Assembly: GCA_035263125.1 (NCBI GenBank)
Contig: DATFRP010000196.1
Span: forward strand, 1 to 64,000
Direction: 5' to 3'
Length of the DNA: 64,000 nucleotides
Source of the DNA: Gp6-AA40 sp035263125
GTDB taxonomy: Bacteria; Acidobacteriota; Vicinamibacteria; Vicinamibacterales; UBA2999
The stretch's first letter is position 1, and each line of letters starts with the position of its first letter. Of this stretch, positions 1-8,408 are shown one piece after another. The notes below the pieces were generated by a model. It was not told where the DNA came from. It did not search any database and was given only the letters and a program-made list of their open reading frames with translations. A program made the translations under genes and the position numbers.

Positions 1-1
1 A

Positions 2-1288
2 TCACTCGGGAGTACTTCCCGACTTCCGGAACTTCCCTACTTCTACTTCTTCCACTTCTTCCACGTTTCCACGTCTTCCACTTGCACGGCACTCTCTGAG
101 GACCTCGTCCTCCGTCAGCACGGTGCGCGACGCCTTGGCGCGTCGGAAGATCCGCTCGATCAGTTCCTCGTCGGCCGGAATGCCCCGACGCTCGAGCCAG
201 AAGACGACGTTCGATTTCCCCGACATCGGGCCGATCTCGATCTGCTGCGAACGGCCGACGAGTCTGGCTGGTACTCCCGAGTACACGGTGTCGGCGATAT
301 CGGGATCGCTCTTGTGAAAGGCTTTGACGACGGCGGCGGCATGCACACCGGTGGCAGTACGAAACGCATCGCGTCCGAACACCGGGTAGTTGTCCGGTAT
401 CGGCTCGCCGGTCGCGTCCGACACGGTCTGCACCAGATCGTTCAGGTGCGTGAGGTCGCGCTCGATCCAGCCCATGAGCACGAGGTTCACCATCAGCAGA
501 TCCATCGGGGTATTGCCGACCCGCTCGCCGATGCCGAGCATCGTGCCGTGCACGCGGCTCGCGCCGGCTTCGAGCGCGGCGAGGCTGTTGATCGTTCCCA
601 TGTCGCGATCGCGATGGCCGTGCCAGTCGATGCCCACGTCGGCGCCCATCTCTTCGATCATGCGCCTGACGAATCGCACCACCGCTCGCGCCCCTGCGGG
701 CGTCGCGTGCCCGACGGTATCCGCGATGCAGACGCGGTGAGCGCCTGAGTTGATCGCCGCCTCGAACAGTCGGCGCAGCGTCTCCGGGTTCGACCGCGTC
801 GTATCTTCCGTGACGTACATCACTTTCAAGCCCTGACGTACACCGAAGCTGACGGCTTCTTCGGTGCAGCGCTGCAGGTAGTCGACCGTCCAGTCTTCGG
901 CGTAGAGGCGGATTGGGCTCGACCCGATGAAACAGCCGACTTCGATCGGAAGCCCGGTCCGTTGCACGATATCGGCGATCGGCTGGATGTCAGCCACGAG
1001 CGTGCGCGCAGCGCAGTTGGCCTGCACTTTCAAACGGCAGTCGACGATTTCGAGCGCGAGCCGTTCGACGTCTCGCACCACATGGGATCCGGCGCCCGGC
1101 AGACCGATGTCGGCGGTGTCGATGCCGATGCGATCGAGGAGATGAAGGATCCGGAGCTTCTGATCGATCGACGGCGCGCGCACCGAGGGCGACTGCAGGC
1201 CGTCGCGGAGCGTCTCGTCGTTCAGCTGAACGATCGGGGGCTTCGGTAACGGCGCGTCGAGATTCCAATCGAAGATGAGGTCATCCAC
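2..1288 (-). CDS. HMGL-like acyltransferase (isopropylmalate/homocitrate/citramalate synthase family)
   Basis: Likely condenses acetyl-CoA with a 2-oxo acid; the exact substrate cannot be told. Near the N-terminus the protein shows the family motif NDETLRDGLQ (the DxTLRDGxQ metal/CoA site). Mid-protein it shows DWHGHRD with the HxH metal ligands, then GIGERVGN. At 428 aa it lacks the C-terminal leucine-regulatory domain of classical LeuA. The GTG at 1288 is chosen because GGAGGT lies 6-7 nt upstream and the codon overlaps the stop of the preceding small gene; an ATG 36 nt further upstream has no such site. The last ~20 residues (VEEVEEVEV...) are written by a GGAAGT-type microrepeat and are probably not part of the ancestral enzyme. 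It is the last gene seen of a long minus-strand run. Confidence 0.8.
   Translation of the reverse strand: MDDLIFDWNLDAPLPKPPIVQLNDETLRDGLQSPSVRAPSIDQKLRILHLLDRIGIDTADIGLPGAGSHVVRDVERLALEIVDCRLKVQANCAARTLVADIQPIADIVQRTGLPIEVGCFIGSSPIRLYAEDWTVDYLQRCTEEAVSFGVRQGLKVMYVTEDTTRSNPETLRRLFEAAINSGAHRVCIADTVGHATPAGARAVVRFVRRMIEEMGADVGIDWHGHRDRDMGTINSLAALEAGASRVHGTMLGIGERVGNTPMDLLMVNLVLMGWIERDLTHLNDLVQTVSDATGEPIPDNYPVFGRDAFRTATGVHAAAVVKAFHKSDPDIADTVYSGVPARLVGRSQQIEIGPMSGKSNVVFWLERRGIPADEELIERIFRRAKASRTVLTEDEVLRECRASGRRGNVEEVEEVEVGKFRKSGSTPE
8..95. repeat. ACTTCC/GTGGAAGA low-complexity repeat at a gene 3' end
   Basis: The stretch is built from irregular copies of acttcc and cttccac (GGAAGT/GTGGAAG on the other strand) and includes the small palindrome GGGAGTACTTCCC. 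It lies inside the last codons of the HMGL-family gene. It may continue beyond the left edge of the window. Confidence 0.6.
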
Positions 1289-1550
1289 GCCGTGACCTCC
1301 GTATGACGACCGCGGTGCCCGCAAGGCCGACGGCGCCGACGAGACCGCCCCATATCAGTCCGAGCCGTACGGAATGGCGCACCGCCGGCGCCATCACCTC
1401 GTCTACGCTGACGGCAGGTCCGCGCCCGGCAAGCGCGGCGCGCTGCGCGGCCACGTATTGTCCGGCGCCGACGCCCATCTCGCGATCCTGGACGGCGAGG
1501 AAGACGACGGCCGCTGCCAGCAGGCTGGCGAGGACGAGGCGGATACCCAC
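1281..1550 (-). CDS. Small two-helix membrane protein
   Basis: I do not recognise this 89-aa protein. It has a hydrophobic N-terminal helix (LVLASLLAAAVVFLAV, about residues 5-20) and a second helix near the C-terminus (LGLIWGGLVGAVGLAGTAVV), followed by a basic tail, so it should be an inner-membrane protein with a short external loop. The start is a GTG. It overlaps the HMGL gene by 8 bp, which suggests translational coupling. It also overlaps the upstream zinc-ribbon gene by 148 bp in another frame, which is unusual. The two may be one gene split by a frameshift, in which case this is the C-terminal half of a zinc-ribbon membrane protein. Confidence 0.5.
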   Translation of the reverse strand: MGIRLVLASLLAAAVVFLAVQDREMGVGAGQYVAAQRAALAGRGPAVSVDEVMAPAVRHSVRLGLIWGGLVGAVGLAGTAVVIRRSRRG

Positions 1551-1804
1551 ACGTTCATTATAGGTCCCTGCCGATCGACGACTCTCAACGCGCGCGGCGC
1601 CACTCCGAGCATGAACCAGGCGATCGCCGCCAGGACGATGAGGACGATCACCGCGATCACATACGGCATCTTCGATCGACGCCGGCGCGCAAAGAGCGAC
1701 CCGGTTGCGGGCGGTGCAACCACCGGATCGCTCGTCGCGCGGCCGCAGCGATAACAGATGAGCGCCTTCTCGGCGATCTCAGTTCCACAGAATCGGCACT
1801 TCAA
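1403..1804 (-). CDS. Zinc-ribbon single-pass membrane protein (3' end uncertain)
   Basis: The N-terminus carries a zinc ribbon, CRFCG...CYRCG, that starts two residues into the protein. A basic stretch (ARRRRSK) and one strong transmembrane helix (VIAVIVLIVLAAIAWFML) follow. The TTG at 1804 is chosen because AGGAG lies 7 nt upstream. The first ~80 residues look real. The last ~50 residues are low-complexity and run in a shifted frame over the next gene, where the other frame encodes a good membrane helix. The natural product may therefore end near 1550 or continue into the other frame. Function unknown. Confidence 0.45.
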   Translation of the reverse strand: MKCRFCGTEIAEKALICYRCGRATSDPVVAPPATGSLFARRRRSKMPYVIAVIVLIVLAAIAWFMLGVAPRALRVVDRQGPIMNVWVSASSSPACWQRPSSSSPSRIARWASAPDNTWPRSAPRLPGADLPSA

Positions 1805-1821
1805 TGGGGGTGCTCCTGCCT

Positions 1822-2027
1822 GGAGGTAACGGAGATTGCGGAGGAAACGGATCAACAGGAGGAACGGAGAAACGGAGGACGAACGGGGTTCGCCGCGGAT
1901 GCCGCCACCCGCCGTCCACAAGTGCTCAGAGTATCGGCGGGTGACGGTATCCGCGGCGTCTCCGTTTACCCTCCGTTCCTTCCGTTGCTCCTGTTAATCC
2001 GTTCTCTCCGTATCCTCCGTTACCTCC
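1822..2027. repeat. 206-bp imperfect palindrome (GGAGGAACGG family, copy 1)
   Basis: The left arm (1822-1914) is rich in GGAGGnAACGG units and the right arm (1935-2027) is its reverse complement with scattered mismatches; the apical loop is about 20 nt (1915-1934). The innermost arms (1891-1914 and 1935-1958) match at 22 of 24 positions. Positions 1849-1894 recur at 5856-5901 with only two differences. The element begins two bases after the rhomboid stop codon and fills the gap to the zinc-ribbon gene. Transcribed on either strand it would fold into a long hairpin. Confidence 0.8.
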
Positions 2028-2028
2028 C

Positions 2029-2703
2029 TCAATCCAATTCGTTCCACCACTCGACGCGCTGGCGTTCGGGACGTCTGAATATCCACACGCCGATCGCGCC
2101 GGCGGCGAATCCGGCGATGTGCGCCCAGAACGCGATGCCGCCGGTCGCGCCGTGGCCCGTGTTCGCAATCGATCCCATGCCGCTCAGGAACTGCATCACG
2201 AACCAGACGCCGAGAAACATGATCGCGGGGATCTCCATGACCTGCCAGAAGAACAGCAGCGTCACGAGCGTCACGATTCGCGAGTGCGGATACAGGATGA
2301 AGTACGCCCCCATGACGCCGGCGATCGCGCCGCTTGCGCCGACCATCGGTACCGGTGAATCGGGCGCGGTGATCGTCTGCGCCAGCGCCGCCGCCACGCC
2401 ACAGAGCAGGTAGAACGCCAGGAAGCGTCCGTGCCCCATGCGATCTTCGACGTTGTCGCCGAAGATCCAGAGGTACAGCATGTTGCCGCCGACATGCAGA
2501 AAGCCGCCATGCAGGAACATCGACGACAGCACCGACGTCCAGGAGAACATTGCCGGCACGAGGCCGAACTCGTACACGAACTGCTGGCCGAAATACTCGC
2601 CCAGCGACAGCTGATAGACGAACACGAGCACGTTGAGGACGACGAGGGAAATCGTGACGTACGGCGTCGTGCGTGAGGGGATGACGTCGCGAAGCGGGAT
2701 CAT
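2029..2703 (-). CDS. Rhomboid family intramembrane serine protease
   Basis: A 224-aa polytopic membrane protein that should cleave transmembrane substrates within the bilayer. The catalytic serine motif is visible as VGASGAIAGVMG (GxSG) and the catalytic histidine in WAHIAGFAAG near the C-terminus. The HGGFLHVGGNMLYLW segment before them matches the HxxxN oxyanion-hole helix of rhomboids. The length suits a compact six-helix rhomboid. The ATG at 2703 begins MIPLRD, typical of bacterial members. It lies 62 bp after the TPR/metallopeptidase gene in the same direction, so the two may be cotranscribed. The substrate is unknown. Confidence 0.92.
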   Translation of the reverse strand: MIPLRDVIPSRTTPYVTISLVVLNVLVFVYQLSLGEYFGQQFVYEFGLVPAMFSWTSVLSSMFLHGGFLHVGGNMLYLWIFGDNVEDRMGHGRFLAFYLLCGVAAALAQTITAPDSPVPMVGASGAIAGVMGAYFILYPHSRIVTLVTLLFFWQVMEIPAIMFLGVWFVMQFLSGMGSIANTGHGATGGIAFWAHIAGFAAGAIGVWIFRRPERQRVEWWNELD

Positions 2704-2765
2704 GGTCTGTCTTCGATCTTCAGTCTACGGTCTCCGGCAGGACCCAAGACAGGAGAAACCGAAGA

Positions 2766-5288
2766 CTACTGGTGCTCGGCGATCTTGAGCAGCAAGTCCT
2801 GCGCGCGCTCGAACGACGGCGCAATCTCGAGCGCGGCAAGCGTCTGTCGCTTCGCCTCCGCCCATTCGCCCGCCATGACGTAGGCATCGGCGAGATCGGC
2901 AAACGCCTCGGCGCGATCGGGTGGATTGTTGGCGAGGGCACTGCGGAACGCCTGAATCGCCGTCTTCGTGTCCTTCTTCTTCAGCGCCAGCTTGCCGAGC
3001 GCGGTCTCCCCCTGCACGTCGAAGGGATCGATCGCGACCAGCCGGCGGTATGCGTCCTCGGCACGGGCGTCGTCTTTGAGCGGGGCGACCAGCTCGGCGA
3101 GCTTCCGCGCCGACTCGACGTCGGAATGATCGACCTTGATCACGTCCTCGAGCGCGCGAATCGCCCGCGCCGTATCCTTCTGCTCGAGCGCGATCGACGC
3201 GATCAGCTTGTTCGGATTGTTGTCGCCGTTGGCGGCAGGAATCAGTTTCGCCGCACGCTCGAGCGCAGCGATCGCGCCGGCGTTGTCCTTGCGCTGGCGC
3301 AGCGCTTCGGCAAGCCGCATCTGAATCGCGAAGCTGCCCGGGTCGGCTGCCGCAAGCTTCTGCAGCTCCTCGACCGACGGCTTGCCTTTGATCTCGGGTG
3401 TCTTCAACGCAGCCCGAATCGAGGCGTACTGTTTGTCCAGGCTCGCGTCGAACGACGTCTGCAGCTGCGCGACCGATACCCCAACCGCCTCTTTGAGCGC
3501 GGCCTCGGTCTCGAGCCCTTCACCATAAGCGCGCAGCAGCGCGTGGAGCTTCGGCTCACCGTAGGTGTTCACCAGATGCTCGACCACGAGCGAGGCCTCG
3601 TAGTAGGCGAGCGAGATCATCTTCGGATCCTGGAAGCCTTCATTGAGCACGTCGAGCTTCAGGATCTTGCCTTCGTTCAGCGCGTGCGCGAAGGACAGCT
3701 CCATCTCACGCCCCCACTCGGGGCGCGCGCGCTTCTCCTCCCACACCGAGATTCCTTCGGTGAGCCACCGCGGCACACGGTTCTTCGACATCTGCAGCGT
3801 GACGACGTGCGCCAGCTCGTGCCACAACGTTGCGCCCCAGTTGAAGTCACCAGGCGGCCGCGCACGCGGCGAGTCGAGCGTCACTACGCGGCCGAAGCAC
3901 GCGCCGAGCGCGCCGATCATGCCGGGCAGCCCCACGTTGCGCACGGCGAAGTCGTCGTGGACGGGAAACATCTCGATCAGGATCGGACCGTTCACCGTGA
4001 CGCCATATCGCTTGGCGAGCGTCGCCAATGCTTCCTTCGCGAGCGGGATCGCCTGCTCCTTCATCACTCCGATCTCTTCGGGGGCGAAGCGCATGATGAT
4101 GTTGCCGTCGGTGACGGTCTGGAACGTCTCGAGCTTGTCCATCATCGTGAGCAGGTTGTACGAGACGACATCCAGCGGGTCGTCCTTGAAGGCACGCTCG
4201 AGCGCCGATCTCGCGGCCGGCTCATCTCCAGTCCGCAGCAGGTGCCGGCCGAGATCGGCGTAGGCCTCCGTATTCTGGTTGTCGATCTCGAGCGACCGCT
4301 TGACCAGCGTGGCCGCCTCGTCGAACCGGTAATTGCGCGCAGCGTGATCGCCGATCACGCGATAGACCTCGCCGTAGCGTGGGTTGATGACGAGGATGCC
4401 TTTGATCTCCTCGTCCATCGCCTGCGTGCGCCCCTCGAGGAACGCGATGGCTGCCGACAGAGACCGCGCCTCGAGGCTGTTGGGATTGACCGAGAGCGCC
4501 TTCTTGATCTCGTCCTTGGCCTCATCCCGCTTGCGCTCGTCCAGCAGGACCTCTGCGTTCAACAGATGCGCCGGTGCATAGTCGGGATTGATCTTGAGTG
4601 CGCGCTCGAGCGCCTGCTTCGCATTCGGCGGGTTCTCGCCGAGCATCAACTCCGCGTAGGCGACGACGGCAGGGAGATAGTTCTCGTCGGCCTTGAGCGC
4701 GTCCTGAAGCGACTGCAACGCGTTCTTGGGATCGTACTTGTCGAGGAACAATCTGCCCCAGGCAGTATTGAGGGGAACATCCTGCGGCGCGACCTTGTTG
4801 CCGCTCCGGAAGAACGCGTTCGCGTCCTGCGACTGCCCCAGCGCGCGGGCGGCCAGCCCCACACGCAGATAATCCGCCGCGGTGCGAGGTTGCGAACGCT
4901 CGACGATCAGGTCGAGGATGCGTCGCCCCTCATCCCGTCGCCCGAGCTGAAGGCGCAGCAATCCAAGCTCGAGTGCCGCGTCGCCGGTTGGCTGTGCGGC
5001 GGCGGGTCCGGTCAGCTGTTTCTCGGCCTCGGCATACCGGCCGCGTTCGATATCTGCCCGAGCGCGAATCGCCACCGAGCGTGCGTCGGTGGCGTTGCGC
5101 AGCAATCGATCGACCTCATCGAATTGCCCCTGAGCGAGCGCATGTGCAGCCGCATCGGCAGGAGTCGCCGGTGCTGCACCGGCTCTGCTTTGCGCAGACG
5201 GCGGCGTCCCGGTCTGGAGAATCAACGCGCAGACCGCGACGAAGCGGAGCGCGAGGGGAAAGCGACGGGCGATGGATTGAGGAACCAT
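2766..5288 (-). CDS. Exported TPR protein with gluzincin (peptidase MA-like) domain
   Basis: An 840-aa protein with an N-terminal signal sequence (hydrophobic residues 11-26, cut likely after PSAQS). Residues ~40-380 are TPR units with repeated NPxYAPAH-like helices. A metallopeptidase domain follows, with LWHELAHVV (HExxH, about residues 489-494) and a downstream WLTEGISVWEE glutamate (about 512). More TPR units run from ~640 to the end. This arrangement matches peptidase MA-like proteins common in Acidobacteria; all three zinc ligands look intact. It probably acts in the periplasm or on the outer membrane. The ICMT-like gene ends 20 bp upstream and the rhomboid gene follows. Confidence 0.85.
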   Translation of the reverse strand: MVPQSIARRFPLALRFVAVCALILQTGTPPSAQSRAGAAPATPADAAAHALAQGQFDEVDRLLRNATDARSVAIRARADIERGRYAEAEKQLTGPAAAQPTGDAALELGLLRLQLGRRDEGRRILDLIVERSQPRTAADYLRVGLAARALGQSQDANAFFRSGNKVAPQDVPLNTAWGRLFLDKYDPKNALQSLQDALKADENYLPAVVAYAELMLGENPPNAKQALERALKINPDYAPAHLLNAEVLLDERKRDEAKDEIKKALSVNPNSLEARSLSAAIAFLEGRTQAMDEEIKGILVINPRYGEVYRVIGDHAARNYRFDEAATLVKRSLEIDNQNTEAYADLGRHLLRTGDEPAARSALERAFKDDPLDVVSYNLLTMMDKLETFQTVTDGNIIMRFAPEEIGVMKEQAIPLAKEALATLAKRYGVTVNGPILIEMFPVHDDFAVRNVGLPGMIGALGACFGRVVTLDSPRARPPGDFNWGATLWHELAHVVTLQMSKNRVPRWLTEGISVWEEKRARPEWGREMELSFAHALNEGKILKLDVLNEGFQDPKMISLAYYEASLVVEHLVNTYGEPKLHALLRAYGEGLETEAALKEAVGVSVAQLQTSFDASLDKQYASIRAALKTPEIKGKPSVEELQKLAAADPGSFAIQMRLAEALRQRKDNAGAIAALERAAKLIPAANGDNNPNKLIASIALEQKDTARAIRALEDVIKVDHSDVESARKLAELVAPLKDDARAEDAYRRLVAIDPFDVQGETALGKLALKKKDTKTAIQAFRSALANNPPDRAEAFADLADAYVMAGEWAEAKRQTLAALEIAPSFERAQDLLLKIAEHQ

Positions 5289-5308
5289 CCGATTGTCGTG
5301 AGTATAGT

Positions 5309-5818
5309 TTACGCGCGCGCCCGCAGTCCCAGGGCCTGCTCTTCCGCAGCAATTCGACGGACGAGCAGGACCCCAAAGCCGATCACCGACAGTGGTCCGG
5401 TCACGCGTGCGCTGCTCAGCAGTGCCATCGCGACGAGCTCGCCAATCACAGCAACATAATTCGGGTGGCGCATGAAACGGTACGGTCCGCTCGCGACGAG
5501 TGGAGCGCCGTGCAGCACGAACACCTTATACGTCCAGCGTCGTCCGAGCGACGCGATCGCCCAGAACTTCAGCACCTTGGCGGTCACGAGCAGCACCGCA
5601 CCGGCAACAGCCGGGGTGCCGATCGGTCGGTCCATCACGATCCCTTCGGCCGCCATCGCCACGAACGCGATCGGATACGCCCATCGCATCGTCCCGTACA
5701 CGGGATCGGGTGGAGCCGACGCGCCGTGCGCAAGCATCCACCCCTCGTTCGAGCGGGACAGCCAGAGCTCGCCAAGCATCATGATCAGGATTGCGATCAG
5801 CGATATGAGTGGAAGCAT
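5309..5818 (-). CDS. Isoprenylcysteine carboxyl methyltransferase-like (ICMT) membrane methyltransferase
   Basis: A 169-aa protein with four to five membrane helices. The C-terminal half carries the signature GPYRFMRHPNYVAVIGE, the SAM-binding RHPxY motif of ICMT/phospholipid methyltransferases, then EEQALG near the end. The family methylates carboxyl or hydroxyl groups on lipidic substrates. The start is set at the ATG of MLPLISL; longer reading would run into the repeat element at 5832-5964. It follows a ketosynthase and an FAD oxidoreductase, an arrangement resembling alkylpyrone/alkylresorcinol tailoring sets (inference). Confidence 0.8.
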   Translation of the reverse strand: MLPLISLIAILIMMLGELWLSRSNEGWMLAHGASAPPDPVYGTMRWAYPIAFVAMAAEGIVMDRPIGTPAVAGAVLLVTAKVLKFWAIASLGRRWTYKVFVLHGAPLVASGPYRFMRHPNYVAVIGELVAMALLSSARVTGPLSVIGFGVLLVRRIAAEEQALGLRARA

Positions 5819-5831
5819 CTCTCGTATCCTA

Positions 5832-5964
5832 GGAAACGGAGGGCACGGAGGGAACGGATTAACAGGAGGAACGGAGAAACGGAGGACGAACGGAGTTCGC
5901 CATTTGATCTCCGTTACTCCGTGTCTCCTGTTAATCCGTTCTTCCCTCCATGCCCTCCGTTTCC
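5832..5964. repeat. 133-bp inverted repeat (GGAGGAACGG family, copy 2)
   Basis: Arms 5832-5868 and 5925-5964 are near-perfect reverse complements (GGAAACGGAGGGCA... against its complement, a 3-base indel and one mismatch). The interior is also rich in ACGGAG on one side and CTCCGT on the other. Positions 5856-5901 match 1849-1894 at 44 of 46 bases. The element supplies the stop codon and about the last 16 codons of the FAD oxidoreductase gene and ends 14 bp from the ICMT-like start codon. Confidence 0.8.
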
Positions 5965-7110
5965 TCTCACCAGATCGATATCCCCCGCGACGCCGATCAG
6001 ATACTCCACCGGTTTCGTCCACCGGTGCGACAACATCGCCGCCACTTCCAGGGCCCACGAAGAACCGACGATCGCTCGCAGGGCCCGGTTGATCCGCCAC
6101 TTCGCGGCGAACTCTCGCGCGCGCCTGGCGTGAAGCGCGTCGCACGCGGGCCGGCGCGACGCGAGCTCTTCGAGCGCCGCCTCGGCGGCCAGTTCACCGC
6201 CGCGCAGAGCGAACCGAAGACCATCGCCCGTCATCGGATCGACGAAGCCTGCGGCGTCACCAGCGAGGAGCAGTCCGGGTGCGCCAGATCCTCGTGCGTC
6301 AACGGCCAGCGGACCCAGGACCGCCACACGTGACACGCAGGTCGCCGCGGCAAATCGATCTCGCAGCTCGCGATCCTCAGCAAGCGCGTGTCGAACGAAC
6401 GCCTGCTGATCGGTATGCCGCGCCGGCAGGTGTCGATCGTCGCGGACGACCGACACATTGGTCATGCCGCCCGGCAGCGGCGCAACGCCGATATATCCAC
6501 CGCGTCTGATGTGCATCTCGCCGTGCGCGGTCATCCCTGCAACGTCCGTGTAATAGGCGCCAAACGCCCAGCGACGCGGCTGCGCTGCGTACGACGCGAG
6601 CTTCAGATGCGAAGCCAGACGAGAACCGCGGCCGTCTGCGCCGATGACGATGCGGGCGCCGATCGCATACTCACCCTGCGCGGACGCCAGACGCACGCCC
6701 GCCACGCGTCCGCCATCGTCGACGATCGGTTCGCGAACGGTGAGACCATCTTCGAACTGCGCGCCCGACGCGACCGCCGCTGCGAGGAGGATGTGGTCGA
6801 GATCGCGGCGCGTCATCGAGACGCCGCACAAGCCGTGTGGATAGTCTGCTGCGACACGGGCGCCGGGACCCGTGACGGTCATTCCGGTCACCGGACACGA
6901 TCGCGCGCGTACCGACGCGCCGACGCCGAGTCGATCGAGGATCGAGAGCGCTCCGGGATTCAGCGTGTCGCCGCACAGCTTGTCGCGTGGAAACCTGGCG
7001 CGATCGATCAGACGTACTCGTACGCCGGCTCGGGCGAGCACGAGCGCCGCGATGCTGCCCGCGGGGCCTGCGCCGACGACGAGCGCGTCGAGCTGGCCGG
7101 CGTTGTCCAT
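5914..7110 (-). CDS. FAD-dependent oxidoreductase, geranylgeranyl reductase-like family
   Basis: The N-terminus has the Rossmann FAD-binding motif VVGAGPAGSIAAL (about residues 10-22). The family motif FPRDKLCGD follows, and later LLLAGDAAGFVDPMTGDGLRFAL, the second FAD site typical of geranylgeranyl reductases and related hydroxylases. It should reduce or hydroxylate a hydrophobic substrate. It starts at ATG 7110, five bases after the ketosynthase stop, so both are probably one operon. The C-terminal tail (GNGGHGGKNG...) is encoded by the inverted repeat at 5832-5964 and is unlikely to matter for catalysis. Substrate unknown. Confidence 0.85.
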   Translation of the reverse strand: MDNAGQLDALVVGAGPAGSIAALVLARAGVRVRLIDRARFPRDKLCGDTLNPGALSILDRLGVGASVRARSCPVTGMTVTGPGARVAADYPHGLCGVSMTRRDLDHILLAAAVASGAQFEDGLTVREPIVDDGGRVAGVRLASAQGEYAIGARIVIGADGRGSRLASHLKLASYAAQPRRWAFGAYYTDVAGMTAHGEMHIRRGGYIGVAPLPGGMTNVSVVRDDRHLPARHTDQQAFVRHALAEDRELRDRFAAATCVSRVAVLGPLAVDARGSGAPGLLLAGDAAGFVDPMTGDGLRFALRGGELAAEAALEELASRRPACDALHARRAREFAAKWRINRALRAIVGSSWALEVAAMLSHRWTKPVEYLIGVAGDIDLVRGNGGHGGKNGLTGDTE

Positions 7111-7115
7111 TGGTG

Positions 7116-8387
7116 TTACCGGGCGCGACCGAGCACGAGCGCGCTGTTCTTGGAGCCGAAGCCGAGACAGTTGCAGAGGGCCACTTCGACATCGGCCGGG
7201 CGCGACACGTGAGGAATGAAGTCCATCTCGCAGGCGGGATCGCGATCGTCGAGGTTGATCGTCGGCGGAAGCACGCCGTGCGTCATCGCCAGCGCCGTCG
7301 CTGCGACACCGGCCGCACCACTCGCGCCCTGCGGATGGCCGATCATCGACTTGGTCGAAGAACCCGGCACATCGTCGGCATGGCGGCCGAAGAGGCGACG
7401 AACACATCTGGCTTCGATCGCGTCGTTCAACTGTGTCGACGTGCCGTGATAGTTGATGTATCCGATCTCGCCGGGTGCGCGGCCGGCTTTATCGAGTGCC
7501 ATCTCCAGGCATCGGACGATCTCGGCCCCGTCAGGATCCATCTGCACCCGGTGATAGGCGTCGCACGTCGACGCGTAGCCTTCGATGCGGGCGTAGATGC
7601 GCGCGCCGCGCGCGCGTGCGCGATCTTCACGCTCGAGGACGAGCATCCACGCCCCCTCGCCGAGCACGAATCCATCGCGCCCGCGGTCGAAGGGCCGTGA
7701 CGCCGTCTCCGGTCGATCGTTGTAGCGAGTCGAGACGGCACGCATGCGCGAGAAGCCGAAGATCATTCCCGGGAGCACGCAACCATCGGTACCACCGGAG
7801 AGCAACACCTCGTATTCCCCCGACCGGATGAGGGACGAGGCATATCCGATGGCGTCGGTCGAACTCGTGCAGCCGCACGAGAGCACGTGACTCATGCCGC
7901 GCAGGCCGAGCGAGATCGAGATCTCGCTCGAGACCATCCCGCAGATGCCCACGGCGATCGCGTACGGCGTCACGTGGCGCCCGCCGGCGACGAAGAAGTC
8001 CTCGTACTGCTTCTCGCCGACATCGATGCCGCCGCCGCCACTGCCGATGAGGACACCGGCACCAGACTCGCCGGCCCGCAGCCCCGCATCGCGCCACGCT
8101 TCCCGTGCGGCGACGACGCCGAAGAGCGCAGCTCGTGAGTAGCGCTTCGGATCAGCGCGTCCGTTGTGATCCCCATCGCCGTCGAGTTCAAGCGCATCAG
8201 CGATCGAGACCGGCGGGACCGATGCCGCGACCTGACACGGGTAGGTCGAGACGTCGAACTCCGTGATGGCCTTGGTTCCGCTACAGCCGTTGCTGATGCG
8301 TTGCCAGAAGCGATCTCGACCGACACCGAACGGAGAAACGACACCGATACCAGAGATCACGACGCGAGACGCCCCGTTAAGCGCCAT
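7116..8387 (-). CDS. Beta-ketoacyl-ACP synthase (FabF-like)
   Basis: A 423-aa thiolase-fold condensing enzyme for acyl-ACP plus malonyl-ACP. The Cys-His-His triad is present: Cys173 in SCGCTSSTDAIG, His314 in NYHGTST and His351 in KSMIGHPQGASG. The usual FabF text around these residues (TACTSG, NAHGTST, KSMTGHLLGAAG) differs, so this is a divergent, probably secondary-metabolism or specialised-lipid member rather than the housekeeping FabF. No acyl carrier protein or chain-length factor lies beside it. The start is the ATG of MALNGASR. An ICMT-like gene starts divergently 21 bp away. Confidence 0.85.
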   Translation of the reverse strand: MALNGASRVVISGIGVVSPFGVGRDRFWQRISNGCSGTKAITEFDVSTYPCQVAASVPPVSIADALELDGDGDHNGRADPKRYSRAALFGVVAAREAWRDAGLRAGESGAGVLIGSGGGGIDVGEKQYEDFFVAGGRHVTPYAIAVGICGMVSSEISISLGLRGMSHVLSCGCTSSTDAIGYASSLIRSGEYEVLLSGGTDGCVLPGMIFGFSRMRAVSTRYNDRPETASRPFDRGRDGFVLGEGAWMLVLEREDRARARGARIYARIEGYASTCDAYHRVQMDPDGAEIVRCLEMALDKAGRAPGEIGYINYHGTSTQLNDAIEARCVRRLFGRHADDVPGSSTKSMIGHPQGASGAAGVAATALAMTHGVLPPTINLDDRDPACEMDFIPHVSRPADVEVALCNCLGFGSKNSALVLGRAR

Positions 8388-8395
8388 GGGGTCAC

Positions 8396-8401
8396 TATAA
8401 T
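8396..8401 (+). promoter_or_regulatory. -10 box TATAAT directly before the ICMT-like gene
   Basis: A perfect TATAAT ends 7 bases before the GTG start codon at 8409. There is no room for a ribosome-binding site, so the transcript would be leaderless. No good -35 hexamer is seen 16-18 nt upstream. This is a sequence-only guess. Confidence 0.35.
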
Positions 8402-8408
8402 ACTGGCC

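Noticed and set aside
2772..5459. An 895-codon plus-strand open frame opposite the TPR/metallopeptidase gene
   Set aside because: It is an antisense shadow produced by the GC-rich codon bias of the real gene; it has an Arg/Leu/Asp-rich composition, no domain and no ribosome-binding site.
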